From Nematostella vectensis (Eukaryota > Cnidaria > Anthozoa > Actiniaria > Edwardsiidae), in NCBI RefSeq assembly GCF_932526225.1, contig NC_064046.1:11991719-12055718 (forward strand): DNA of 64,000 nt, given 5' to 3'. Below the pieces are notes generated by a model. The model made no database searches. It was given only the letters and a program-made list of their open reading frames with translations, and was not told where the DNA came from. Shown here piece by piece: positions 44,992 to 57,418 of the stretch (positions within the stretch are counted from its first letter, which is position 1; every line of letters starts with the position of its first letter). The position numbers and the translations under genes were made by a program.

Positions 44992-45977
44992 AACAAACCT
45001 ATATTCACCTCCATGCCAAGTTTTACCAAAGCGAATTGTTTTGACAAAACAACAATACATGCACTTAAGAAAACAATATTAGACGAAGCATAAATATACT
45101 GACAATTGTATCCTAAAGGCTGTCTGTATCGAATTCCTACGGCAAACTATCTTCCTAATCACCAACAAAAATGTAAACAACGACCCATAGAGCACTATAC
45201 TTACGGATGTTTTTTCCAAGCAAGGAACGCTTCTAGACAGAGTTGAAGATTCGCTAGCACAAGGTCGATGTGAAATGAAGGGATTTGGGATTAAGAGGTT
45301 GCTTTATCGCTCCTGAAAGTTGTATCTTATCAGCGCAGACATTTCATTAAATGCGCCTTCTTTGAACGGGTTTATTAAACAAACTTGGAGACATGAATCA
45401 ATATGATAGTACTTGAGATAACAGAAATCCATTCTTGATTAAATTGCTAACATTTTTGTTACATTTGCGATGAATATTGTAAAACTTGTCGAGCCCAAAA
45501 CGTTTTGTTGACAGTCAAAACTGGTTTACTTTGTAGGAAAAGTGACTTTTTCTGCCTTGAAGATTCTCTGCTCTGACAATATTTCTTCTAGTAGAGAAAT
45601 AAAGTGGGAACCTTACAAACAGACTTTTTCCGTCTTGTAATATATCATAGGATTACTGTTTTGTGTGTTTATTGAGAAAACAAATTGTGAATATTTTGGT
45701 TTATTTTGTTACAAAACCAGATGCTATATGCTGGGCGATAATGAAATAAAAGAATGACTCATGTGACGTTTAGATACCACCGGTTAGATAATGGTTTCAA
45801 CTGTTTTCACAGTCGAGGTATTTAGGTATTATTTATTTTTGTTTTTCTTTCTCTCTTCGTCACCTGTCGTTGACGATTGTGATTATCAATAAGCCAATGA
45901 AAAGCAAGCACAATAAACAGCGTGTAGCCAGGATTGGCCGGGGGGGGGGGGGGGGGGGGGGGTGTGCGCGGTTTAGT

Positions 45978-46957
45978 CAAGAGAGCATAAGATAAGAGAG
46001 GGACACTTTGGTATTACCCGCCATGTCGATTCCGAATCCGGCTCTTATTAATAACCACCACCCCACCACTGCGCGTGAGGATTTTTACTCACCCTACCCC
46101 CGCGCTTTGGCATTTACATCTTGTTGTTTGCCGCGTTTTTTGTGACTGAAACCGAAAAAGAAACACCCTATTTGCACAAAACCATCGAAAAATTTATTCT
46201 AGCATCAAGGATACAGGAAGTATTCGAAAACGTTTAAAAAAATAAGACTTCATTCAAATCAAGAGCGGAAAACCTCGTGCTTCAAACACCGCTTCCGCTC
46301 TAACTTGCTGCTTCTTCGTGGTTTTTCAACATTTATTATCTTCCTAATTGTCAAACGAAATCTGTAAGTTAGACATTAGATATGATATTGATTTTTGTGA
46401 ATATTCCGGTGAATTGAGAAGTAATCCAAGAAAATACATTTCATAAAACTATCCTTGTAGCTAGGGAATGCATAATGTTTGTAATGATCAAAGACAGCAA
46501 GCTGAAGTATCTGAGCTTTTCTAATAGTGAGAAAATATGTTGAAAAGATGTTGTTTCTATACATTTCTAAAACTATTTTAATAGTTACAAGCTGGAGTCG
46601 GGATTTGAGTCAACCGCGGCATCACAGCCATTTTATCGCCCGTCGGTGTTTTCGCCGCTCAGACAAACAAAACAGTCAAACTATTCAGGGATTTAGCTTT
46701 CTGTGAGTATATTTGCCAATCTTGCTTACTTAAGTTAGACTTGTTTTCTTTTTCCGAGTTATTTTTCATGATCTCGTTTCATTCCTATCAAGTTGGCAAA
46801 ACAACAACACGCAACCCGCGGGGGTGTAGGACAAAATAAAAGGAGCAAATCCTCACGCGCAGTGGTGGGGTGGTGTTTACTAAAAATAGCCAGATTTGGA
46901 ATCGACATGGCGCGCGGGTAATACCAAAGTGTCCCTCGCTTATCTTATGCTCTCTTG
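45978..46957. mobile_element. Long-TIR non-autonomous DNA transposon, 980 bp
   Basis: The termini CAAGAGAGCATAAGATAAG / CTTATCTTATGCTCTCTTG open inverted repeats of about 110 bp that share GAGGGACACTTTGGTATTACCCGC and a GTCGATTCC block, and that end in a (CACGCGCAGTGGTGGGG) block. The interior has no coding capacity. A clear target duplication was not found. A run of 23 G lies just outside the left end (45940-45962) and a run of 23 C lies outside the right end (47003-47025). Confidence 0.85.
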
Positions 46958-49900
46958 ATATAGTGCAATATTTTTAAGGGGGCTGCCCCGGGAGAAGAGG
47001 CACCCCCCCCCCCCCCCCCCCCCCCGCCTGTTCGCAGTGAATCTCAGACTAGTTCCCAGTCGTTATTTGTTGTTGCGCGGACATCCACAGGAATCCTGAA
47101 GCGATGACGGGAAAAAAATAGCGAATTCCGACCTCTGAAACCGCATCCTGACCGTCATGCACCGTGCGCTTCTTCAAACTCCCCAAAATGCATCGCGCGT
47201 CGTCTTGGTACGAGACTGGGTGAATCTCGAGATTGCCGAGTTTTTCGGGCCCGAAAAAGTTCGTCCTTTTTTCAGAAATTCGAAAACAGCGAGCGTGCGA
47301 CCGAAACGCGCGCTATTTACACTCCAGAATCTCTGGACCCTTTCCGGAGCTTCGAAAATGCGGATAGCAAGTGCAGCATCATTCATCTTTTCCACTCAGT
47401 ATGTCAAAATTTCTTAAATATTGGTCCCTTTGGCCACGGCCAACATTTAACGGCTAAATCAGTGTCTTTGGACTAGAGCTTTTTGTTCGATTTGTTGTCA
47501 AACAAGCCTCAAGGCCACAAAGCCAATAATAATAACATGTACTAGACAGTCATTATCATCACGAATCTGTTAATATCTAATTGCATTATGCCAGTTTTGT
47601 ATTATGATATAAACTAGATCTCGGAACCTTTAAAATTGAGCTCGTCAGTGGCTGATCAGGTGCAGCTCCGTAGGTTAATCAAATCCATCCTTTTATGCAA
47701 AATAATGCTTGTCATTAGGGATAGACAATACACGGCTTACTTTTCATTAACTAAACCACACCCTTTCAAAATTATTTGATCATTCACCAGGTTACTGGAT
47801 CTTGTTCTTGTTCATGGACTTTGACTTTTTCTGTCAACTGAATAAAACACGAACGCAAAACCCGGATAATTCTGATCACGCGAACGAAGCATATTACATG
47901 TCTGTCTCCGTCCCACATCCTCTTACTTTGCGATATTTTTAAGGGTTAGGCTCTTACATGCATTTTACCGTATAGACAGGAGTTCTGCTAATGTACAAAA
48001 GTGTTAAACAAGGCGCCAAATTTAGCGAAAGAAACCCATCTATACGCAGCTCATGATTGATTGCTTAGCGATCCCGGTAACATCTAAATAGTGCGTATAG
48101 ACATACTGGCGCAATATGTTTGTTCCAGCACCTGCTGGAGTATAATGTGAGCAATTTCTAAAAAAAAAGGAGAAAAAAAGAAACAAAAATTTCTGTTGTT
48201 TTGGAAGTACTGTTTTGCTTAGAGATATTCTGTCAAACATTTACCTTACATGCTGTTTGGTTAATTAATTTTTGGTGGAAGTAAACTATACCCCTGGGGA
48301 AAGAAATATTTTTCTGGAAAGTGATCAATGCTCATTCGGACGACATAGAAATGGCATAATTCGTAATTATTCCTGCTTTGTGGTGCTCTACTTAAAAGCC
48401 TGTCTATATATCGGAGTAGAACGGAAATAATTGTTTGTTTGAGCTTCAATAATTACAGCGTGGCTTTTTACCCCTTGCGTACAATGGAAGACATTTAATT
48501 ACATTACCTTAGAGATCTTTTTTTCTTTTTGTCACTTTGAAGAAGCCCTATTCTTTGTTCTAAGTTTAATGGATCTTACTCTAAATTCATATCTTTTTCT
48601 AATCTTCTTGCATGCAATGCTTACAGCATAAATTGAAAGATTGTGAGTTTATGATCTATGAACGTCAAACTTGTGTCATAATACCTTGGTCTACAAAGCT
48701 GAATATGGTCTACATAGCTGAATATGGTCTACATAGCTGAATATGGTCTACATAGCTGAATATGGTCTACATAGCTGAATATGTAAGCTAACCACCAACA
48801 TTATGCTGGAAATGATTAGCATTCGATCTTTTTTAAAAAATATAAAAAAACGCCCGTCTATTCATCGGCTCATCATGATAACATATATCTTGTATAATTG
48901 GTATTGTTGGGTTCGTATAAAAAAAAACGATAAAATCAAGGAAACGTTCCACCAATACGAGATTTTAGTGGGATATAGGACTTGTTAATTTTTGTCTAAC
49001 GCCTTTTACGTTTCAGAGACGACATCATATTCTAGAGGTAATGCCAGCAAAACTACCTGTGCCTTGACGTATTTTTTTATTTAGCTGACATTTATTGGTT
49101 GTAATGTCTTATAAAAGAAATATGCCAATTTTCAGGGAGACAGGCTTTATGAACTAGCTGGGACTTTGGCAGTAGTTATAACAAACTTGGCAAATAAAAT
49201 TAAATGGCATATTTACATTGGATGGTACATAAACGTTCATTCATCTTCTAGTTTCCAAAACCCTTCAAAGACTACATTTAATTTCCTTCCTTAAAGGCTC
49301 GATAACAAATAATTAAAAAGAATGAAAAAAATCACAATATGACAGAAGAAATCCTTTTGTGCACTATCTTGTTTTTTTATTTCCAAAGCTATTTTACCTA
49401 TATTTTTATTCTGATATCGTATCTTCGTCAAAATCATGATTTGCAGATTTCAAAGATTAGAACATGGCTTATGAACATAGATACAACTTAAAGTATACAA
49501 TGACTATTTCTAGTGAATTTAGATGTACTGAGAGACCCGAGTCTAATTGGAAATTCCCTTTACTCACCCGTATAAGTGTGAACAGAGAGGTGCTATCGCC
49601 GCGTACCGAGAAGCCACTAGGTTATGATGAATGTGGTTGCTAAACCTAGGTTATAAGAGCCAGTATAGACCATCTGAATATATTAAATGCTGCCAAACGA
49701 TTAACAATCAAGTTAAACACTAGACGATGACAGCCACTTGTCCATGAACAGGGAGAAAAATTAAAAAATGTGGATTTTAGCTCTTTCATATTGCTTAATT
49801 AATTAATGCTCCCAAGAGCAATGTCACCTAGGTCGTCACATTCTATTGCGATACTGGTTTCAATTGGTAGGAGGGAATATTGAAAAGAAGAGGGTATATT

Positions 49901-50967
49901 GGTTGAGAGAGTGCGAAATCACTGATGTCAAAATTTGGACAGTCAAAAATGAAATAATATTGAAGTATCCTGTACTGTAGGTGTGAAATAAAATTAGCAC
50001 TTCACTTTTGCAACGCAGGATAAAGAGCCGTGTCTAATTAGTTGGCAAAATAAATTCCTGGCCAGGAAGTGAAAAATTGCGTGAGTCAAAATCGGCATGT
50101 ACTTTACTCTTATGTTAACTTTTATTTATTTATATTATCCTAAAATTTAAAAAAAACTCCTGTTTATTTGGAAAATCAGCCTTTGAAGACCCTTCTCGCA
50201 TTTTGGTTTCGAAAAAGTGCATGTCATTCCCACCCATTGTTCTCATTTTTTTAGGAAATTACCTTGTTCAAAGTAATATCCTTTTATTCAAACTTTCTTT
50301 GCTGTTTTTCAGATTGATTTTAGTAGAATCATACCATAAAAGTGTTTTTTTTTTTTAAACGAAAGGAAGAGATGTGATCTTGGTCTTAAACCCTTATAGC
50401 AAGAGAGCATAAACAATTACTCTCTTCCATAATCAATGCAAGTTAACAGCAATTTTTCAGGAATGTATAAAGTGCGTTCTTGCTATCCTTGTTCTACCTG
50501 TCTATTTTAAAACAATTAATCGACATTACCTGTAAAAGCCCAAGTATTCAATAATGTCAAGTGCTTTTTGTCATAACATAACGTTTTGGGACACATATTC
50601 TAGACATACTTTACTTTTGTAAAGTGGCTTCCTAAGTTCAAATAAATCATCAAACCACCTTTATTCCTTGACAAAAGAGCCTTTACAGACGTCGCTTTAA
50701 AGTGTGTTTTTTTGGCCTTGCATCCGAAACTTAATAAATAAAAATTTTACCGGTGCATAAAACTTTTATAGAAAATTCAAAATGTGTTTTTGCATCTAAT
50801 GTGTGCGTTTTGCGTCTTTTAACATACATGGGCGGTCGACGAATGTATCACTAAGCATATCCTTTTGACCTGTAATTTTTATTCATAATAAAAATCAAAG
50901 AATATCATGCCCGATTAATTTTCTCTATTCTCAATCATCGCTTTTTATATTTCAAGTGACCGTATCT
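46958..50967. other. Non-coding region
   Basis: No gene is supported. It contains the 23-C run, the 19-bp tandem repeat at 48689-48783 and the hairpin relic at 50404-50434. A moderately GC-rich patch at about 47140-47400 has overlapping short frames on both strands but no domain. Confidence 0.45.
48689..48783 (+). repeat. 19-bp tandem repeat, five copies
   Basis: Unit GGTCTACATAGCTGAATAT repeated five times; the first copy has one substitution (ACAAAG). Confidence 0.95.
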
Positions 50968-51272
<305 letters not shown>

Positions 51273-52459
51273 AGTGAAAAATCTTGTTTTACAATGACAT
51301 GATGTACACTTATTAGTTTTTACCATAAAAAAACTCTTGTTTTTTTTGGTAAAACTTTCTTAGTATTGATTTAGCATATATAACATGTCTTCTGTTGATA
51401 TTATTGCTATGGAAACGAGATAACAGAGATTTTTGTCATTTATATCTCATTAAAAAGGCGCGCCACCTCTAATAACTGGAATACAGTCCAATATTAGGCT
51501 GACAAGCTACCAATTTTCAAGCCCGTTGAGCGATTTATGCTCAAAACAAGTTGGAGATTATCTATATAGATAAAGAGGTTTTTAACTCATAGAGACGTAA
51601 TACTACTTGGGTTTGCCTGTAGGCTTTGATATCACGTCCGCCGTCTTGGATTATGCGCTACGCAGGGGGAGGGGGAGGAGCGCACCCACTGCCCTCCCCC
51701 CTGCTCAGCGCATAAGATGACGGCCCGACAAACTCCGTGTTCTCGGGGTTTTCGTGCCGGAAAAGCCATCAAAGCCTACAGTTAGGCTAAGTTGAGATGG
51801 AGTTGAATTGGATGAAATTCACCAATGCAACACCATATCAAAATTTGGGTGTCCTTCATACCCACTCGGCCGACCTCTTGGGAGCCTGGATCTAAGGGCT
51901 TTTCGAGATCAGTGAGAAAAAAGATTTGACCAAGCGATCAAGGTTTTCTAACAAATTTTGGCCGCAAGTCTCAAATTGACATAAATCAGCATATTTTCAC
52001 CATGTTTTCAGGAGATCAGGGAACGGGGAAACTGCAGCTCCTCTATATGGGCATCAATGCCCATATAAGGCAATACATACGAAGGACACTATATGTGGGG
52101 AATATGTTTGATATGCCGTGGTTCGTCGGTCGGTAATTTTTGTATCAAACAATCGAGACTTAACCAACAAAAATACTCTTTCTCAAGAATCAAGTTTGGA
52201 ACAGCCTGAACACCAACATCAGGAAATCGCCAAAATATAGATTTAAAAAAGAAGTCCAATCAATGCTTTTTCAAATGCTTGAGACTGAGGACAGTTATGC
52301 TGACATATATACGATACTCAATATTCAACAATAATCCTCCCAATTTTTCTTCTTCACTCTTTTCCTACTTTTCTTAATATGCAAACAAAAATATCTATAA
52401 TTTAATACTCATTATGTATACTATAGTTCTTTTTACTATTTATGAAATCTAACGTCCTT

Positions 52460-52570
52460 CACACTGTCGGCCTAGACTAGCTAAGCTATTTGCCGACAGT
52501 GTGTCTATGTAAAATATTATTTGTAAAAGAAAATAAAAAAAACTGTTCTGTTCTGTGTTCTGTTCTGATG
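52460..52570 (+). repeat. Hairpin plus CTGTT tail, possible retroelement 3' end
   Basis: CACACTGTCGGC (52460-52471) pairs perfectly with GCCGACAGTGTG (52492-52503) around a 20-base loop. An A-rich stretch and (CTGTT)n repeats follow. A stem-loop followed by a short tandem tail is typical of CR1/L2-type LINE or SINE 3' ends; no reverse transcriptase is present. Confidence 0.4.
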
Positions 52571-53639
52571 GTATGCACGTTATAAAAAAATAATAATCAC
52601 AATAATCATAAGCAAGCTCCTTGCCCCTCAAACATCAAATTATATCTCCGTACATTTCAACACCACTATAATACAATACTTTTAATAGTGGATAATTATT
52701 TTATTTTGAAGCTTATAGCAAATGAACCGTTCTTTTTTTCAATTGTAAAGAATAACAGAGAAGTGGTGATTGATATTCTTTTAATCCATCTATCGATACC
52801 AACTATATTATATATTACTTCTGAGGGAAATCTCCCATTTTATTCCCAAGTCTTCAACTGCTATATCGAATATCTATATACCAATATCGATTAAACAATG
52901 TTGGGCACCAGACCTCTTTGCGGTCAAAAAGCGGGCGTGGCTATTGTTAATCTCCTTGACTGTAGAAACACTCTCGCTACATTAGCTTTTTGCGCTTTGA
53001 TTAAATTTGGTTTGCGCGCCTAAACGATATAAAAATATGCCATTGCTGCAAAATCAAACAATCGAAAATAGCAGAGACGATCTAGTGACTTTTCCCCAAA
53101 AACACTATGCTCGCGAAAATTCCCAAGTTGACAGTATTCAAGAAAGAGAAATACCAGCATGACTTTATGCTAACACTTTTATAATCATTTAGACACATAT
53201 TCAAAGTGGGATTTTATATGCCTAGTAACCCATTTCCTTTACAATTTTCATGGATAATAAACGGTGTCCAATATGATATCCTTTATTGTGAATTTTAAAC
53301 CCTAATAAAGAATAAGGAAAAGTAATATCAGAGCATTTTATCCATGTCACTATCAGGTGATATGGTTAGAGATAACAATGGTCTTATACAGCTAAAAATT
53401 CAATTTCATTCAATTTCATCTTTGGCATTTTTTTCTCACCATTGACAATTTGCAGGTTGCACTTTCAGTTTTTGCCCTAGAGGCCTGCCAGGGGAGTATC
53501 ATACAGACGGAAACGTAGGAAGAAACCACCGCGGACGGCCTCTATCTGCTGGTGTGCGTCGGACCTTGTGGTCTGCGTCGACAGTTGATTAATTGATAAA
53601 ACCTTTAAAAGAAAAAGTCGACAACAACGCAGATTTATG

Positions 53640-53700
53640 TTTTTTGGAACGATATTTCGGCAGGCCAATACCTGCCTTCTTCAGGTTATAAATGAGTTCA
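53640..53700 (-). other. Penelope-like element fragment with hammerhead-like core
   Basis: On the minus strand CTGAAGA (53678-53684) is followed by a 6-bp GGCAGG/CCTGCC stem and then GAAA (53655-53658). This order (CUGANGA, stem II, GAAA) is the hammerhead ribozyme core found in Penelope-like retroelement termini. The bases after GAAA do not form a convincing third stem, so it is probably decayed. Confidence 0.35.
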
Positions 53701-56271
53701 ATTTATACCAGACAAGTGATAGCTTAGAAACTATGTTACAATGTTATAAATGTACTTATTATCTGGTAAAGCATACCATTGTTTCATTCCTAATCGACTC
53801 ACGGTCATACTTTCCCTAATATTTCTTATTATCTCTTTATTTGGGATTCCTGGTGTAGCAAGGGGGCATATCAGTAGAGCTTCGATGGTGACTGATTAAA
53901 TTCAATTTTTAAAGGTTTCATCGGTTGACTTTTAATTCCTCAAAAATCACTTCAGATGGTCAAAGTCTTTATTTCTTCATTGCCTTTTCTCTCGCATCCT
54001 AGATTTACCGAAGCTGTTTTCTTTATAGAATAAAATGCCAATATGATGTTGTTGAGAATGATGTTGTTGATGTTGTTGAGAATGAACTCCCATTTTGTTA
54101 CTTACCCCAAAATATTCTAAGCTCGCTTCAAATTCCACATATTACCGTAATCCAGCACAACATAAGCTACACGAGCTTTGGAAAATGCCTTTGCATTCAC
54201 ACCTGTAAGCTTTTTAATCAATATTGGCTATAAATGACATTATTTCAGGTGAATTGTCAACATCAATCTAAAAGCGTACAATCTATTTAGTTCATTTTAA
54301 TGAAGTCAAAATTTGCCATTTTAGTTTAAAGAAAGGATCTGCAAATACATCATTTCTAGTAACTTATAAAATCTTATTGAATTTCTGTGGAAGTGGTTAC
54401 CTCTTCGTTGTACCTTAATTGGATTAATTTTACTTTCTGAGATAATAAAATAGATTCATTCTGACATAAATCTCTCCAACAATTTACCAAATATTAACTC
54501 AATTCTTCTGGTTTACCTCAAAAGTGTATCAGCAGGAAAATCTGAAATCTGAGAGTATTCTTTCTTTTTAAAATTACATTTTTTATTCCAGTTTTCAAGC
54601 CAAATATTGCTCTGTGTATTTGGGAGGGCGCATAACGTTATTTTTTATTTTTTTCCGTCAGTAGGGGAGAAACAAGATTTTTACTCACCTTACAGGTATT
54701 GCCAATCATAACACTCGATCATGCAGTGACATTTTTCAATAGAGCTAATTAAAATTATTTTATTTTTATTTTTATTTTTTTTCAAGGCCAAGGAGTTTCA
54801 TAGGGCGCAACGTCTGAATGTGGAAGTCAGACCTTATGATCGATATTATGTACAATATGTGAAAAACAACTATTCGAGGGGTTATATGAATTATGGTGAC
54901 TTTTCGTAATTAAAACCCGCTGAGAGCCAGAATTTATAAGAGTATATTCTAATTTTAGGCGTGAAATTCTGAAGCTCCTCCGGTGTGCTCTTCTTTGGCT
55001 AATGATACAAACTTAGCGCGCGGAACGTTACCCCTTCTTCAAGGCCCAGGAGAAGTTAAAGAAAAAATATGATAGAAAATTGGCTGAATCGCTTAGCAGT
55101 ATTTAGAGTGATAGGATTAAAAAGGAAACATCGAATGTGTGCTAGACGCTCTTCCTTTGCGAACCGTTTCCACACCCTAAGCTAACATATTGCGAGTCTT
55201 TGATGAAAATGGAAAAAAGGCATATACATGTAGAGTATATTTACAGATGTACGAAAACGTCTTTCGCTTCGTCTAATTGACACCTTAGAAATAGGTATAA
55301 ATAAAGAAAATAAAGAAGTTAGGTATGATACCTTTACTTGTCTGTCCTCTTCCGGCCCTTTGAACTTTTGACGTAGTCCTTACAGTTGTGCCTTATATAA
55401 AGGTCCGTTCAGAAGACAAGCTGTCGAGATGCCGAAAAATAGATTACATTAAACTTATTAAAAGACAAAGTCAATCCGGCAAATGACATTTGCTGTACTC
55501 GCCTCATAGCTAAAGAGCTAATAACAGAGTATATCGAGGGTGATATCAAAAGGCATATAGATCCCGATTATAGTTTTGTTCTTTATCTTCGCAAGAAATG
55601 GAATGACAAAGGGAGACATATAGGATTCGATGTATTATTTTAAATCCATTTGATAATCAAGATCCTTTAAATGTCCATTTAATCCATTTAGTCCATTCGC
55701 GTGGCGCCTCTGCGCATGAAAAAAAAAAAGGATCTCAATGGGGGTACCATTCACGATTAACGGTTAAAAATAGGTGTTTACAGGCTGAACGGTCGAAAAA
55801 TAGGCGATTTTTTTTTTACTGTTGCGGTTAATTTTCCGGTATCTTAATTACGGTTAAAGGTTATTTCTTTCTCAAATTTACGCTTAGCGCTTTTTATTTG
55901 CCGGTTCGTTAAATGGTTAACCCGGTAACCCCATTGACACTCTCTGAAAGGGCTGGGACTATTTTTTTTGTATAGTTGGATTACGCACGCTGGTCACGTA
56001 TCACTTAGCACAGAAAATTATTTAAGGAATTTTCCAAGTTAAAATTATTTTCTCCATTTTCAATTAATCATTTTATTAATCAATCATTCCAGTACAAATA
56101 ATATATACTTGCAGATATTTGATCATAACAATCCAAACCGACCGGTAAACGGTTCTAAAATATGTGCAATTATCCGCTAATAGACTTTTTGAGCCCATTC
56201 TCAGTAACAGTTTTAACCCCATCTAGAACCTATTTTATATTTCGTCAATTATTCAGACCCCTACTGCAAAA

Positions 56272-56825
56272 GGCACAAAACGGATCTGTTCCGCAAAATA
56301 TCCGTTTTTGCTGGCTTGGAAAATGTTAGACCTCTGGGTTGCTGGGGAAAAGATCGTCCCGAATGGTTCTGCTGGCAAATTTGTGGAGTCGATTCGAGGC
56401 AATTATTATCGGTGCGTTAAAATGCCTAAACACTGCAGGCTAGAAAAAAAAGGATTGGTCCCTCCTGTATAAAAGGAATATATATTTTTTTCCCAGCAAC
56501 TTCTGAAATTGATATTTTTGGCATCAAAACATATTTAGACGACGAAATATGCAGGCGCAAATCCAGCATTTCAAAATGGGGGTGGATGATCTATTGGTTC
56601 TTGTAGGTAGATCTACATAGATCATACAATACTCCGCACTAAATTGGATTTGTTCGCGTCAGCAGGCGGGCGAAGGCACATGGACATTACTTCCCCTCCC
56701 TCTCAGACGCATATTCTTTATTCAAACAATTTCTTTTCCACTCAAACAGCCAATCCATCCCCACCTGTATCCGCTTCTGATATGCCATTTTAACTTGTTT
56801 CGGGAAGGGGGGCTCTTTACTTTGG
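56272..56825 (+). repeat. Dispersed repeat, copy B, interrupted
   Basis: Homologous to 34255-34536 on both sides of a 228-bp insertion (56552-56779). Confidence 0.8.
56552..56779. mobile_element. hAT-like MITE nested in repeat copy B
   Basis: The insertion starts CAGGCGCAAATCCAG and ends with the imperfect mirror CTGTATCCGCTTCTG, and is flanked by the duplicated ATATG (56547-56551 / 56780-56784). The homologous sequence near 34490 has one ATATG and no insertion. The ends resemble the CAGGGGCGGATCC termini of many hAT MITEs; the visible duplication is shorter than the expected 8 bp, probably from decay. Confidence 0.75.
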
Positions 56826-57418
56826 CAGGTTGTTATGAGGAAGTGCAGTTTCACTGAAGGTAAAAGAGCTTTGCAATGGCTCTCCGGCCATGACACAAAT
56901 TTTAGTCAAATTCTGATATTGACATATGAGCTTTTGGTACAGTGGGAGACTTTCGAGACTTACGAAAATTTCGATGGAAATGGACACAAACTGTCAATAA
57001 ACATAGTTTTCAATAAAATATTGCATATTATTTCACAATCATTGACAGTTTAAAGTTCAACGGTTTGTAAACAATCTGACTCCAGACATGCGCAGTACCA
57101 TTTTATTTCTACATAAGGCCATGTTAATAAAAACTGATTTCTTTTGTTCTTTCGTTACTTTGGCGCGTTTTGCGGAGGCCGAACACTCCTTTTGTCGTGT
57201 CGAATCTCGTGAAATGATCGAGTTTCTAATTTTGGTAGCTATTACATCATGGTTCAGCGGCCCTGGGTTTGAGGATGACGTCATGCGCACAAAAAGGGCC
57301 TGGAGCCGAGTGCTATTCCAACAGCATAAGATTTGCTAAGGAAGGAGGTAAACTTCTCTTGCATTTTACAGGAGTTTCAGGTATTTCGCTGCTTTTTATT
57401 TTAACCTAGCTGTTCAAG

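Larger units (their letters stand above)
51272..56271. other. Non-coding region with possible retroelement fragments
   Basis: No gene is supported. It holds an 11-bp perfect inverted repeat with a two-base spacer (52044-52067), a 12-bp stem (52460-52503) followed by an A-rich and TGTTC-repeat tail, and the Penelope-like fragment at 53640-53700. Confidence 0.45.

Noticed and set aside
57088-57339. Possible upstream exon of CHMP4
   Set aside because: CHMP4 has its own ATG and a typical N-terminus at 57419; the frame lacks a donor site joining to it.
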